Shown here: one piece after another, positions 1 to 6,570 of the stretch
Layout: each line of letters opens with the position of its first letter
Position numbering within the stretch: the first letter of the stretch is position 1
NCBI GenBank assembly: GCA_028679775.1
Contig: JAJRAX010000051.1
Coordinates: forward strand, 1-12,640
Length of the DNA: 12,640 nucleotides
Direction of reading: 5' to 3'
DNA from: Methanothrix sp.
GTDB taxonomy: Archaea > Halobacteriota > Methanosarcinia > Methanotrichales > Methanotrichaceae
Made by a program: the position numbers and the translations under genes
Notes under the pieces: generated by a model
Told to the model about the DNA's origin: nothing
The model's input: only the letters and a program-made list of their open reading frames with translations
Databases searched by the model: none

Positions 1-21
1 ATGCGAGTTTTGGAAGGATAA

Positions 22-34
22 ATTTATATAATAT
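22..34 (+). promoter_or_regulatory. Archaeal TATA box upstream of the secreted 266-aa protein
   Basis: A TTTATATAATATA run is preceded by the purine-rich GGAAGGATAA at 14-22, which fits a BRE plus TATA box. Transcription would begin about 25 bases downstream, near position 50-55, just at the foot of the hairpin at 54-87. Start site inferred from spacing only. Confidence 0.6.
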
Positions 35-53
35 AAAAGTAACAGAGTGATAG

Positions 54-87
54 AAAGCTAAATTTCGCTTATGGGCGAGATAGCTTT
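54..87 (+). promoter_or_regulatory. 5'-UTR stem-loop before the secreted protein gene
   Basis: AAAGCTA (54-60) pairs perfectly with TAGCTTT (81-87). After a two-base AA bulge, TTTCGC (63-68) pairs with GCGAGA (75-80) with one G-U pair, leaving the loop TTATGG. The result is a nearly continuous 13-bp stem that would sit at or close to the mRNA 5' end. It could stabilise the transcript or control translation; no known riboswitch class was recognised. Confidence 0.5.
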
Positions 88-120
88 ATTGATCGCTAAA
101 AAAAGGGGGCGAAAAGAAAT

Positions 121-921
121 ATGAAGGGAGTAATGATTGTTGCATTTGTGCTGGCAGTTGCCCTTTTGGGAGGTTGCGGCACGGTGCTCGCTAATCCACC
201 ACTGGTACCACCAGTGCAGTATGAGCAGTTCTGTGAGAACCAGAAGGTTTCCGGATCCGGAGTAATCGACGTCAGCACGTCGATAATCGACAAGAAACTG
301 GCACTTGAGTATTACAATACAATGGCCGGCGATGGCGACCTGGAGCTTGACTCCGAGCATGCTTATTCTCAGGATCCTGATAAGCTCAAGAGGAACGTAA
401 CCTCAGTCAACGGCGGAGACAAGGCTGGATTTAACCTCTATGAGACCACCAAGATGACCTACGCGGGCGTTACGCCTCTGACGGGCGGCAAGTATCTGCA
501 CTCCAAGGCATTCTACGGCGGCATCGGAGCCGATGTTCAGGAGATGTTCTCTGTGAACGAGATGGAGAAGGATGAGACGGCATTCTTTGCCTCTACCACG
601 CCTTATGAGCCCAAGGACAATGTCAGTCCAGAGAATCTCATCAAGAAGCTCAAGGATGCAAAAAGAGACACTGAGGAGGTCGATAAGCTCATGCATGCCA
701 AGAACGACATCTATATTCCATCCCATCTCATCGGTCTGGAGAGCAAGAACTCCTTCAATGGTACATGGGGAACCGATGCAACGTGGCACAAGATATTCTA
801 CAAGGATATCAAGGCCCACGAGATGTTCACCGGAGTCTTTGAGGCCGAGAAGACCATCAAATTCCATGAGAATCCCGTGCCTGACAAGATCAATGTACCC
901 TGTGAAGGCATCGACTGCTAG
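121..921 (+). CDS. Secreted or lipid-anchored surface protein of unknown function (266 aa)
   Basis: Residues 1-24 form an export signal: Lys2, then a hydrophobic core, then LLGGC (Cys19), which resembles a lipobox, followed by VLA-NPP, which could instead be an ordinary signal peptidase site. The mature part is hydrophilic and acidic with no membrane segment. It has four cysteines (19, 38, 261, 266); the C-terminal pair could form a disulphide. N-glycosylation sequons lie at Asn92 (NVT), Asn167 (NVS) and Asn213 (NGT), in keeping with an archaeal cell-surface location. A GGGGG tract at 105-109 lies 11 bases before this ATG; the in-frame ATG at 133 would have GGGAG only two bases away, so 121 is preferred. 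From memory, secreted proteins with a similar GDGDLELDSEHAYS-type segment recur in Methanothrix genomes, but no enzyme motif is visible and the function is unknown. Confidence 0.85.
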   Translation: MKGVMIVAFVLAVALLGGCGTVLANPPLVPPVQYEQFCENQKVSGSGVIDVSTSIIDKKLALEYYNTMAGDGDLELDSEHAYSQDPDKLKRNVTSVNGGDKAGFNLYETTKMTYAGVTPLTGGKYLHSKAFYGGIGADVQEMFSVNEMEKDETAFFASTTPYEPKDNVSPENLIKKLKDAKRDTEEVDKLMHAKNDIYIPSHLIGLESKNSFNGTWGTDATWHKIFYKDIKAHEMFTGVFEAEKTIKFHENPVPDKINVPCEGIDC

Positions 922-943
922 GGAAACCTGGCAGCACTCATCC

Positions 944-949
944 TTTTTT
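944..949 (+). terminator. Oligo-T terminator after the secreted protein gene
   Basis: Six consecutive T residues lie 23 bases after the stop codon at 921, with no strong hairpin. Archaeal RNA polymerase commonly terminates at such T tracts. Confidence 0.35.
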
Positions 950-1027
950 CGTCATGCTCTTGATCACGCGGACTTATCTGCACCGACTGATTGCTGGATG
1001 AACAGCAACTGAAGCTGCTTTGAATCC

Positions 1028-1037
1028 TTTAAAATTA
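1028..1037 (+). promoter_or_regulatory. Candidate TATA box for the 135-aa exported protein
   Basis: TTTAAAATTA lies 117-126 bases before the start codon at 1154, which implies a leader of roughly 90 bases. The leader contains GGGTA (1113-1117), able to pair with TACCC (1126-1130) or with TACC (1101-1104). Weak evidence. Confidence 0.35.
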
Positions 1038-1153
1038 GCTGAAAGCAAGTCCAAAATGAGGCAGATCGAAGGCAAAAGAAATAAATGGTTAAAGCTCACG
1101 TACCTGAAAAAAGGGTAAGATTGAGTACCCATTTGAGAAAGGAGGTTCATGAA

Positions 1154-1561
1154 ATGAAGTTGATTCTTACTGTCTTCATCGTTACAGTTCTTCTGGCAAG
1201 CGCAGCCATCACTGCCAGCGCGGCCGACGTCAAGGAATTGAGCACATTAGGTCAAAAAGCGAGCGTAGAGGCGGTATCTCTTCCCAAGGTCTCGCCCACC
1301 ATGCCGACCATCGCCCCAACTGCACTTGGTGGCAATGTGAATACCGCTGTGAATGACCTCAGCACTCTCGGACGGAAGGCCGCGCTCAATGTGAGCACAG
1401 CTACCATCAAGGGCGCTTCTCCTGTTACTATCACACCTATGTTCGCAGTCAAGAACGCCAATTCAACCAACCTGGCCGGATCTGTCGTCACTCTGCCCCA
1501 GGCAATATCCGCTAACGCTTCAGTGTACACCCCACCAATCGCAATATTTGGTGGCGCTTAG
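1154..1561 (+). CDS. Exported small protein with an internal duplication (135 aa)
   Basis: A clear Sec signal peptide (Lys2, hydrophobic core 3-20, cleavage after ASA at 21-23) leads a mature chain of about 112 residues rich in Ala, Thr, Val, Ser and Pro, with no cysteine and no further membrane segment. LSTLGxKA occurs twice, at 29-36 and 69-76, and each copy is followed by a Val/Ala-rich stretch and an SP(T/V)xxTI/P segment, so the protein seems built from two units of about 40 residues. Sequons at Asn79, Asn103 and Asn121 suggest glycosylation on the cell surface. The start at 1154 is set by AGGAGGT (1140-1146), seven bases upstream; the longer reading frame from 1085 lacks an SD and would bury the signal peptide. 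No family was recognised. The gene at 1574 follows after 12 bases and may be co-transcribed. Confidence 0.8.
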   Translation: MKLILTVFIVTVLLASAAITASAADVKELSTLGQKASVEAVSLPKVSPTMPTIAPTALGGNVNTAVNDLSTLGRKAALNVSTATIKGASPVTITPMFAVKNANSTNLAGSVVTLPQAISANASVYTPPIAIFGGA

Positions 1562-1573
1562 AAGAGGTAGATG

Positions 1574-1723
1574 ATGAGGGTTGAGCTGAAGGTCGATGGA
1601 AAGGATGTTGATTTGAATGCCTTTACTCAGGAGATCATCGGCAGCGCAGCAGCAGCCATGGCTGAGTCTCTGCACGGCGTAAGCGCTGACTGGAAAGGAA
1701 TTGAGATCAAAATAGAAAAGTGA
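1574..1723 (+). CDS. Tiny conserved-looking archaeal protein (49 aa; 50 aa from 1571)
   Basis: This very short gene encodes a start rich in beta-strand residues (RVELKVDGKDVDLN), an Ala-rich helix (GSAAAAMAESLHG), then a charged tail ending GIEIKIEK. From memory, small proteins of this layout (L.V.G..V.LN.F...I / sLkGv / IEI.I) are widespread in methanogens; no function is known. GAGG at 1564-1567 favours the second ATG (1574, six bases) over the first (1571, three bases). It follows the exported protein by 12 bases and stops six bases short of the stop codon of the zinc-ribbon gene on the other strand. It could be a small partner of the ArvABC-type genes, but that is only neighbourhood inference. 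Confidence 0.7.
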   Translation: MRVELKVDGKDVDLNAFTQEIIGSAAAAMAESLHGVSADWKGIEIKIEK

Positions 1724-1729
1724 TCTGTC

Positions 1730-2209
1730 TCAATCCTTCTTGATCTTTTTAAAAGCAGATGTCAGATCAATAAAATAAGTGCCTTCTTTGACTGCCATGA
1801 TCAGCTCTTCTCTCTCGAATAAGGAGGGCAGGTTCAGCTCGTATGTGCCGGGAGCAGTTATCTTGATGCTCTCGAGTGTTTTGCCCGCCGGTTTGCCATC
1901 AAATCTATTGCCATCAATTTGATTCTTGCCATTGTTGTTGTCGTCTTTCCGGCATGGCGCATCCTCGGGCGTCTTTATGTGGTGAGGCCTCTCTTCTTGA
2001 TACGCTGCCTCTATGCTCTCTCTAGCCTTTGGCGGTTTTCTCACGCCCATAGCCCGGGTTATTATCTGCTCGCTGTGCATCTTGCTCTTATCATTCTGCA
2101 ATCCCTTCTTCACGAACATGAACTTCTTCCAGCCGCAGTTCGGGCATCCCTTCAAGATGTCTTCGCCTGAATCAAAGACATTGTTGCAGCGGGTGCAGAT
2201 ATGAGGCAT
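1730..2209 (-). CDS. arvC: ArvC/OapC-type zinc-ribbon protein (159 aa)
   Basis: The N-terminal zinc ribbon uses Cys5, Cys8, Cys22 and Cys25 (CTRC and CPNC). A polar, Asn/Asp/Lys-rich linker (about 36-108) follows, then a compact C-terminal domain (109-159) of the form ESIKITAPGTYELNLPSLFE ... YFIDLTSAF, which is the conserved part of the archaeal Zn-ribbon family COG3364, renamed OapC/ArvC. It is the last gene of a tight set: its ATG directly follows the TAG of the DUF2073 gene, and GGTGGGAG inside the end of that gene serves as SD. In Haloferax the equivalent genes sit with the small GTPase ArvA, implicated in extracellular vesicle formation. Family assignment is strong; the vesicle role here is inferred. 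Arrangement of ribbon plus flexible linker suggests an adaptor. Confidence 0.85.
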   Translation of the reverse strand: MPHICTRCNNVFDSGEDILKGCPNCGWKKFMFVKKGLQNDKSKMHSEQIITRAMGVRKPPKARESIEAAYQEERPHHIKTPEDAPCRKDDNNNGKNQIDGNRFDGKPAGKTLESIKITAPGTYELNLPSLFEREELIMAVKEGTYFIDLTSAFKKIKKD

Positions 2210-2569
2210 CTAGTCTCCCACCGATACCTTGGTGCTGATCTGGTATTTGTCCTTCTCAATTGTGCGTATCTGGTTGGCAGGGCCTATGATCGTCATCCTG
2301 CCTTTGATGGCTCTGCCGAATATCCGATCTAAAAACGATCCTTCCTTCTTGGAGGGATAACTTTCAATCTCTATTCCGGAGAACTCGTCCACTCGAATCT
2401 CGGTCATGGTCATCTCGATGAGGCGTACCTCCTCATCCGGAGTAAGTCCGTTCTCCAAAACGACGATCTTGCCATTCTTGACCTTATCAAGGATGAGCCG
2501 AATCTTCTCCATAGAGGTCATGTTCTCCAGCTTCTCCGCGGAGATGAGGTCCATATGCACTTCTCTCAT
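2210..2569 (-). CDS. arvB: ArvB/OapB-type DUF2073 protein (119 aa)
   Basis: The protein opens with MREVHMDLISAEKLENMTS and carries MEKIRLILDKVKNGKIVVLE, LTPDEEVRLIEMTMTEI, FSGIEIESYPSKK and MTIIGPANQI, the hallmarks of archaeal DUF2073 (COG3365), now called OapB/ArvB. It is soluble, without cysteines or membrane segments. The ATG at 2569 is preferred because GGTGATC (2573-2579), an exact match to the archaeal anti-SD complement, lies just before it. A GTG at 2578 would give 122 aa and a GTGA overlap with the GTPase stop; the ATG at 2554 (MDLIS) is a third choice. Its position between the GTPase and the zinc-ribbon gene is the canonical order of this trio, pointing to one complex or pathway. 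The biochemical role is unknown; it may recognise or regulate the GTPase. Confidence 0.85.
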   Translation of the reverse strand: MREVHMDLISAEKLENMTSMEKIRLILDKVKNGKIVVLENGLTPDEEVRLIEMTMTEIRVDEFSGIEIESYPSKKEGSFLDRIFGRAIKGRMTIIGPANQIRTIEKDKYQISTKVSVGD

Positions 2570-2574
2570 CAAGA

Positions 2575-3213
2575 TCACCCAAAATGAGCTGCTATCGCCT
2601 GGTAAAGGTTGTCTATATTCGATCCTTCTAGGGCGGAGATCTGCACCATAGAATGCTGGGGAAAGGCCGCCTTAATTCTGGCAGGAGAGGCATTGGGCAG
2701 ATCCATCTTATTGGCCACGATGAGAAGAGGAAGCCTTCTAGCCTCCATGTTTCCGATCACTGTGACATTTACCTGGGTGTAGGGATCCTCGGTTGAGTCC
2801 ATGACCAAAAGCACGCCGTCCAAGTCGTCCAGCCATTTTATAGCTTCAATAACGCCCTCAGTTGCCTCTTTGGCTCTCTTTTTAGATTCTGCTTCAGAGA
2901 GGCCGAAGGCCATGAACTCCTTGAAATCGATCTTCGTGGCCATGCCCGGAGTATCGACTATGTCAAGCTCAATGCTAGATCCGTTGGCGTTGATCACCAC
3001 GCCCTCCTTTCTCATGGCTCTCCTCGTCTCGTGAGGAACTGGAGATACCTCTCCAAAGCTCTCTCCGTCGGTCCAGTCATGCAGGATCCTGTTAGCGAGC
3101 GTAGTCTTTCCGGCGTTAGGTGGGCCGTACAATCCTATCTTGGCCCTCTTTTTTTTAAATATCCTGTTTATCCAGGACCCAAGGCTCTCTTTGAGGCTAC
3201 TGATAAAACCCAT
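2575..3213 (-). CDS. arvA: ArvA/OapA-type Era-like small GTPase (212 aa)
   Basis: All GTPase motifs are present: P-loop GPPNAGKT (30-37), a candidate switch-I Thr63, DTPG (87-90), NKMD (168-171) and SAL (193-195). Residues 1-23 form a probable amphipathic, Lys-rich helix ([18 protein letters not shown]) that could bind membrane. There is no KH domain, so it is not bacterial-type Era. Together with the DUF2073 and zinc-ribbon genes this is the archaeal ArvA/OapA family; in Haloferax volcanii ArvA is reported to drive extracellular vesicle budding. GAGGT five bases before the ATG sets the start. It lies 53 bases downstream of the radical SAM gene on the same strand and overlaps the next gene if the GTG start of that gene is used. 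A vesicle role in this methanogen is inference. Confidence 0.88.
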   Translation of the reverse strand: MGFISSLKESLGSWINRIFKKKRAKIGLYGPPNAGKTTLANRILHDWTDGESFGEVSPVPHETRRAMRKEGVVINANGSSIELDIVDTPGMATKIDFKEFMAFGLSEAESKKRAKEATEGVIEAIKWLDDLDGVLLVMDSTEDPYTQVNVTVIGNMEARRLPLLIVANKMDLPNASPARIKAAFPQHSMVQISALEGSNIDNLYQAIAAHFG

Positions 3214-3266
3214 GTCCTACCTCATGGGTTGATAAGAACATGTCTGTACTAATAATTTTCCATGTA

Positions 3267-4370
3267 TTAGCAGCCTGGGCCGAATAGATCCTGGGCCGGG
3301 CAATAGCTTACAAACCCATCAAACTTCCCGGAGTGCCGTACAGCCTTCCAGGCATCTTTCAAAGGGATATCTTTGATATTGGCGTAGCTCTCCTTCAGGT
3401 AGGGGCAGGCTCTCACGCTGCCATCAACTGCCACATGCATCCATCTTCTTCCTGCCATGCAGCCCAGCATCTGACCCTCGAAGTAGGTATTGGCAAAGAT
3501 CCTTGGCCCGCCTGGAGTGGAGTTGATCTTTCTGTAGATGTCTACGATCTTCTCTCTCTCGATGATGGTCAGCTTCTCCTCAGGGGTTTTTGGCATGCCC
3601 TCCCAGATGGAAAGCTCATGTACGCCCAACTCCGTGGCCAACTGGTAGAGATCCTGGATTCTTTCTATCTGTCCTCCTTTGATGTGGCAGGCCATAGTGA
3701 CCATCAGTCCAGTCTGAAGCGCGATCTTTATGGCTTCAAGGGCCAAAGAATGAGCCCCTGCGACACCTCTCACCCGGTCGTGCTCCTCAGGATTGGTGCT
3801 ATAAACGCCGATGATCAGATTGTACAGCCCCGCCTCTCTGAGCTTGACAGCCTTCTCAACAGTCAAGTCCAGGCCGGGCGTGAAGAGATTTACGACGGCT
3901 TTTTCAGGATCGACGTGCTTGATGAGCGAGTAGATGTCATCCTTCAGTAGTGGATCTCCTTCTGTGAAGGTGATGATGCATGCCCCAATCTCCTGGGCCT
4001 GATCGATGACTCGTTTAATCTCCTGGCTGTCCAGCTCTCCTTCACCCTCCTTGATCAGACAGTGGTCGCAATTCGCACCGCAGCGTCTGGTGACCTCAAT
4101 GGAGACTGTAGTGGGTACTGGCCGGCCTATCGCTGACCTTGCCTCATTTATCAACAGCCTCTTGAATGGCCCGCTTGGAATAGGGGGCAGCCATGTGCTG
4201 GCAACTATGTCCTTGAGCCTCACCTGGGCAGGCTTCTCCTCAGCAAGCCTCTGATTCATGATATTCAAAATCGGCTGGATCATCCGGGCTAAAGCGCCTG
4301 AGGCCTGCAGGATTCGCAGGTCCCTATCGAAGTCCACGCATAACGCGGCCGTCCTGATGAGCTGGGTCAT
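3267..4370 (-). CDS. Radical SAM protein with SPASM-like C-terminal cysteines (367 aa)
   Basis: Cys97, Cys101 and Cys104 (CGANCDHC) form the CX3CX2C site that binds the SAM-cleaving 4Fe-4S cluster. The usual GGEP motif is present as TEGDPLL (136-142). C-terminal Cys304, Cys322, Cys357 and the final Cys367 suggest an auxiliary iron-sulphur cluster of the SPASM/twitch kind. About 85 residues precede the barrel and match no domain I recognise. Such enzymes modify peptides, tetrapyrroles or cofactors; the substrate cannot be told from sequence. A TATA-like TCTATAAC on the minus strand (4395-4402) lies about 28 bases before the ATG, and no SD is visible, so the mRNA is probably leaderless. The gene is divergent from argG and leads into the ArvABC-type set. 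Confidence 0.85.
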   Translation of the reverse strand: MTQLIRTAALCVDFDRDLRILQASGALARMIQPILNIMNQRLAEEKPAQVRLKDIVASTWLPPIPSGPFKRLLINEARSAIGRPVPTTVSIEVTRRCGANCDHCLIKEGEGELDSQEIKRVIDQAQEIGACIITFTEGDPLLKDDIYSLIKHVDPEKAVVNLFTPGLDLTVEKAVKLREAGLYNLIIGVYSTNPEEHDRVRGVAGAHSLALEAIKIALQTGLMVTMACHIKGGQIERIQDLYQLATELGVHELSIWEGMPKTPEEKLTIIEREKIVDIYRKINSTPGGPRIFANTYFEGQMLGCMAGRRWMHVAVDGSVRACPYLKESYANIKDIPLKDAWKAVRHSGKFDGFVSYCPAQDLFGPGC

Positions 4371-4394
4371 TATTCTACCGGTTTTTTCGTGGCA

Positions 4395-4402
4395 GTTATA
4401 GA
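4395..4402 (-). promoter_or_regulatory. TATA box for a leaderless radical SAM transcript
   Basis: TCTATAAC read on the minus strand is centred about 28 bases from the ATG at 4370, the spacing expected if transcription starts at the start codon. The short region between this gene and argG must hold both divergent promoters; TTAAAT at 4428-4433 is the best candidate for argG. Confidence 0.4.
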
Positions 4403-4469
4403 GTTATCGCTTCTCGGAGAGATAAGGTTAAATCGACGGTGTCTCTTGTACGGGAGCGGTGAAGCTAAA

Positions 4470-5645
4470 GTGTCTGAAGTTGTACTGGCCTATTCCGGCG
4501 GCCTGGATACATCAGTTTGCATTCCGCTCCTCAAAGAGCGCTATGGATTTGATCGAATAGTCACAGTTCTAGTAGATGTCGGCCAGCCGCGGTCGGATGT
4601 AGATCGCGGAAACCAGAGGGCAAAGCTGCTGGCGGATGAGCATTATGTAATAGATGCAAGAGAAGAGTTCGTAAAGGACTACATCTTCCCTCTGATCAAG
4701 GCCAACGGCTCCTATGAGGGATATGTTCTGGGAACGGCTATAGCACGGCCGCTCATAGCCCAAAAGGCAGTCGATATCGCCCTGAAAAAGGGCATCAAGA
4801 ACCTGGCTCACGGATGCACGGGTCGCGGAAACGACCAGCTCCGGTTCGAGGCCATCTTCCGGGCGACTGACTGTCGGGTCATTGCACCCATGAGAGAGCT
4901 GGACCTCGCCCGTGAGTGGGAGATAGACTATGCTCGCGAGCACGGAATTGAGGTTTCCGTCACTCGCGACAAGCCCTGGTCCATCGATGAGAACATCTGG
5001 TCCCGTTCGATTGAAGGTGGAAGGCTTGAGGACCCCTACTTCGAGCCGCCTGAGGAGATCTACGGCTGGACGAAGAAGCCAGATGCAAACAGGACTGCAG
5101 AAGTCGTTGAGATCGGATTTTCTGGTGGAGTTCCAGTCTCATTGAACGGCGTGGCTATGGGCGGCGTGGAGCTGATTGAGCGGCTCAATCAGATCGGCGG
5201 CGAGCATGGTGTGGGCAGGACTGATATGGTGGAGGACAGGGTGCTGGGTCTGAAGGCCCGCGAGAACTATGAGCATCCTGCGGCCACAATCCTCCTCACG
5301 GCTCACAAGGATCTCGAGCATCTGGTCCTATCCAGAGCTGAGCTTCGCTTCAAGGTCATGGTGGACGAGGCCTGGTCCGAGCTGGCCTACATGGGGCTGG
5401 TGGGCGATCCACTCTACGCGGACCTCATGGCTTTCCTCGACCAGTCTCAGAAGAGGGTCAACGGCTCAGTCAAGATGAAGCTCTACTGCGGACAGGCTAT
5501 CTCCGTGGGACGCAAGTCTCCTGATGCTCTCTACTCCCAGGATATGGTCTCCTTCGACTCCCAGACTCTGAGCCAGAAGGATGCAGAGGGCTTTGCCAAG
5601 TACCACGGATTCCAGGCCAGGCTGCTCCAGAGAAAGAAGCTGTAG
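4470..5645 (+). CDS. argG: Argininosuccinate synthase (391 aa)
   Basis: The enzyme joins citrulline and aspartate using ATP, the penultimate step of arginine synthesis in the cytoplasm. The N-terminal ATP-pyrophosphatase loop [10 protein letters not shown] is at residues 7-16, ARPLIAQ at 92-98 and GCTGRGNDQ at 115-123, all family hallmarks, and the length is typical. The start is taken at GTG 4470 because GGTGA (4458-4462) is seven bases upstream and the family normally begins only a few residues before the SGGLDTS loop; the frame is open back to a GTG at 4389, but those 27 residues resemble nothing in the family. The gene is divergent from the radical SAM gene and is followed after 52 bases by the DUF2111 gene. 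Confidence 0.96.
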   Translation: MSEVVLAYSGGLDTSVCIPLLKERYGFDRIVTVLVDVGQPRSDVDRGNQRAKLLADEHYVIDAREEFVKDYIFPLIKANGSYEGYVLGTAIARPLIAQKAVDIALKKGIKNLAHGCTGRGNDQLRFEAIFRATDCRVIAPMRELDLAREWEIDYAREHGIEVSVTRDKPWSIDENIWSRSIEGGRLEDPYFEPPEEIYGWTKKPDANRTAEVVEIGFSGGVPVSLNGVAMGGVELIERLNQIGGEHGVGRTDMVEDRVLGLKARENYEHPAATILLTAHKDLEHLVLSRAELRFKVMVDEAWSELAYMGLVGDPLYADLMAFLDQSQKRVNGSVKMKLYCGQAISVGRKSPDALYSQDMVSFDSQTLSQKDAEGFAKYHGFQARLLQRKKL

Positions 5646-5665
5646 GAAAAATCGGAAGGGCAGGA

Positions 5666-5673
5666 TTTATTTG
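5666..5673 (+). promoter_or_regulatory. TATA-like element for a leaderless DUF2111 transcript
   Basis: TTTATTTG between argG and the next gene is centred 28 bases before the ATG at 5698, which lacks an SD. This fits a leaderless start, giving DUF2111-rimI their own promoter besides read-through from argG. Confidence 0.4.
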
Positions 5674-5697
5674 ATATCGCTGCCCAATATCTTTGGC

Positions 5698-6087
5698 ATG
5701 TCTCGACTTGTGATATCAGAGGACGCCAGGTCTGGAGATCTGGCGGCACTTGCTCTAGCCATCAATGAGATCCTGCGGCTTCCAGTTACCTTCCGCAGCA
5801 AGAGACATCCTGGTGTGCGGGTGGAGAATGGAGCAGTTCTGGATGACAACTACAGCGGGCCGGTTCTGGAGGAGGTCATCAGGACGGGCAAGGGCATCCG
5901 CACCATTCCGGCAACGGGCGCTTATCAGGGCGTTCCTGTGCGCGTTGCCCCTATAATTGTGGATGGCCAGGCCATTGCTGCAATTGGTGTAGTTGACTTG
6001 ATGGGCACTATCGATATCCCTGAGGTCTTTGGGGCCTATGGTGATGTCATAAAACAGGTCCAGGGCCAGGCGCCAGAGAGGAAATGA
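5698..6087 (+). CDS. DUF2111 protein (129 aa)
   Basis: The chain starts MSRLVISEDA and carries HPGVRVENG, SGPVLEEVIRTG, GVPVRVAPI and AIAAIGVVDL, a pattern I recognise as the archaeal DUF2111 family (COG4029), common in methanogens and of unknown biochemical role. It is soluble and shows no catalytic motif; the alternation of strands and the GVPVRVAPI / AAIGVVDL pair resemble small-molecule sensing folds of the GAF/PAS type, which is only a suggestion. The ATG at 5698 was chosen because the upstream frame runs inside argG and because a TATA-like element sits 28 bases before it; a TTG at 5671 is the alternative. Its stop overlaps the start of the acetyltransferase gene by four bases (ATGA), so the two are translationally coupled. 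Confidence 0.8.
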   Translation: MSRLVISEDARSGDLAALALAINEILRLPVTFRSKRHPGVRVENGAVLDDNYSGPVLEEVIRTGKGIRTIPATGAYQGVPVRVAPIIVDGQAIAAIGVVDLMGTIDIPEVFGAYGDVIKQVQGQAPERK

Positions 6088-6518
6088 ATATCCGGAGAGC
6101 AGAGCCTGGAGACCTGGCTCAGATAGTCCAGATCGAAGGGCTTTGCTTTCCTGATGAAGCGGCTTTTCCTCCCAGGATGTTTGCTTACCTCATTCGCTAC
6201 GCAGTCTCAATAGTTGCCTGCCAGCCTGAGAAGAAGGTTTTGGGCTTTGTGATGGGATATGCCAGCGGAAAGGCGGGAGCTGTTTATACCCTTGATGTCC
6301 ACCCTGACTATCGCAGAATAGGCCTGGGCTTGAAGCTGATCTTTGCACTGGAGACACAGCTTGATCTTCTCGGTGCCGAGACGATTCGGCTGGAGGCCGC
6401 AGCAGAGAACCCGGAGGCAATAGCGCTTTACAAGAAAGCTGGCTATCAAGAGAGAGAGCTGGTCAGAAACTACTACGGGCGAGGAAAGCATGCCCTGAGG
6501 ATGTACAAGAGCCTATGA
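6084..6518 (+). CDS. rimI: GNAT acetyltransferase, RimI/Ard1-like (144 aa)
   Basis: The acetyl-CoA site is visible in motif A, LDVHPDYRRIGLG (70-82), which fits R/Q-x-x-G-x-G (Arg77, Gly80, Gly82). It is followed by the LEAAAENPEAIALYKKAGY segment (103-121) and a C-terminal NYYGRGKHALRMYKSL (129-144), typical of RimI and archaeal Ard1 N-terminal acetyltransferases, which acetylate protein N-termini. The length is normal. ATGA overlap with DUF2111 and GAGAGG just before the ATG support the start. Exact substrate specificity cannot be told, so other GNAT roles are possible. Confidence 0.82.
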   Translation: MNIRRAEPGDLAQIVQIEGLCFPDEAAFPPRMFAYLIRYAVSIVACQPEKKVLGFVMGYASGKAGAVYTLDVHPDYRRIGLGLKLIFALETQLDLLGAETIRLEAAAENPEAIALYKKAGYQERELVRNYYGRGKHALRMYKSL

Positions 6519-6570
6519 GCTGGGATGTGTTCTTATGCTTAATGATAAAAGCCGTATGAGGAGCGGTGAT

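Noticed and set aside
403..867. 154-aa minus-strand frame inside the secreted protein gene
   Set aside because: Antisense shadow: no SD, no recognisable domain, and the plus frame has signal peptide, sequons and promoter.
572..1012. 146-aa plus frame overlapping the end of the secreted protein
   Set aside because: Arg/Ser/Met-rich composition typical of a +1 shadow of a G/C-ending coding sequence.
3333..3950. 205-aa plus frame inside the radical SAM gene
   Set aside because: Antisense shadow; the minus frame has the CX3CX2C site and SPASM-like cysteines.
4389..4469. 27-residue N-terminal extension of ArgG from GTG 4389
   Set aside because: Family proteins start just before the SGGLDTS loop; GTG 4470 has a well-placed GGTGA.
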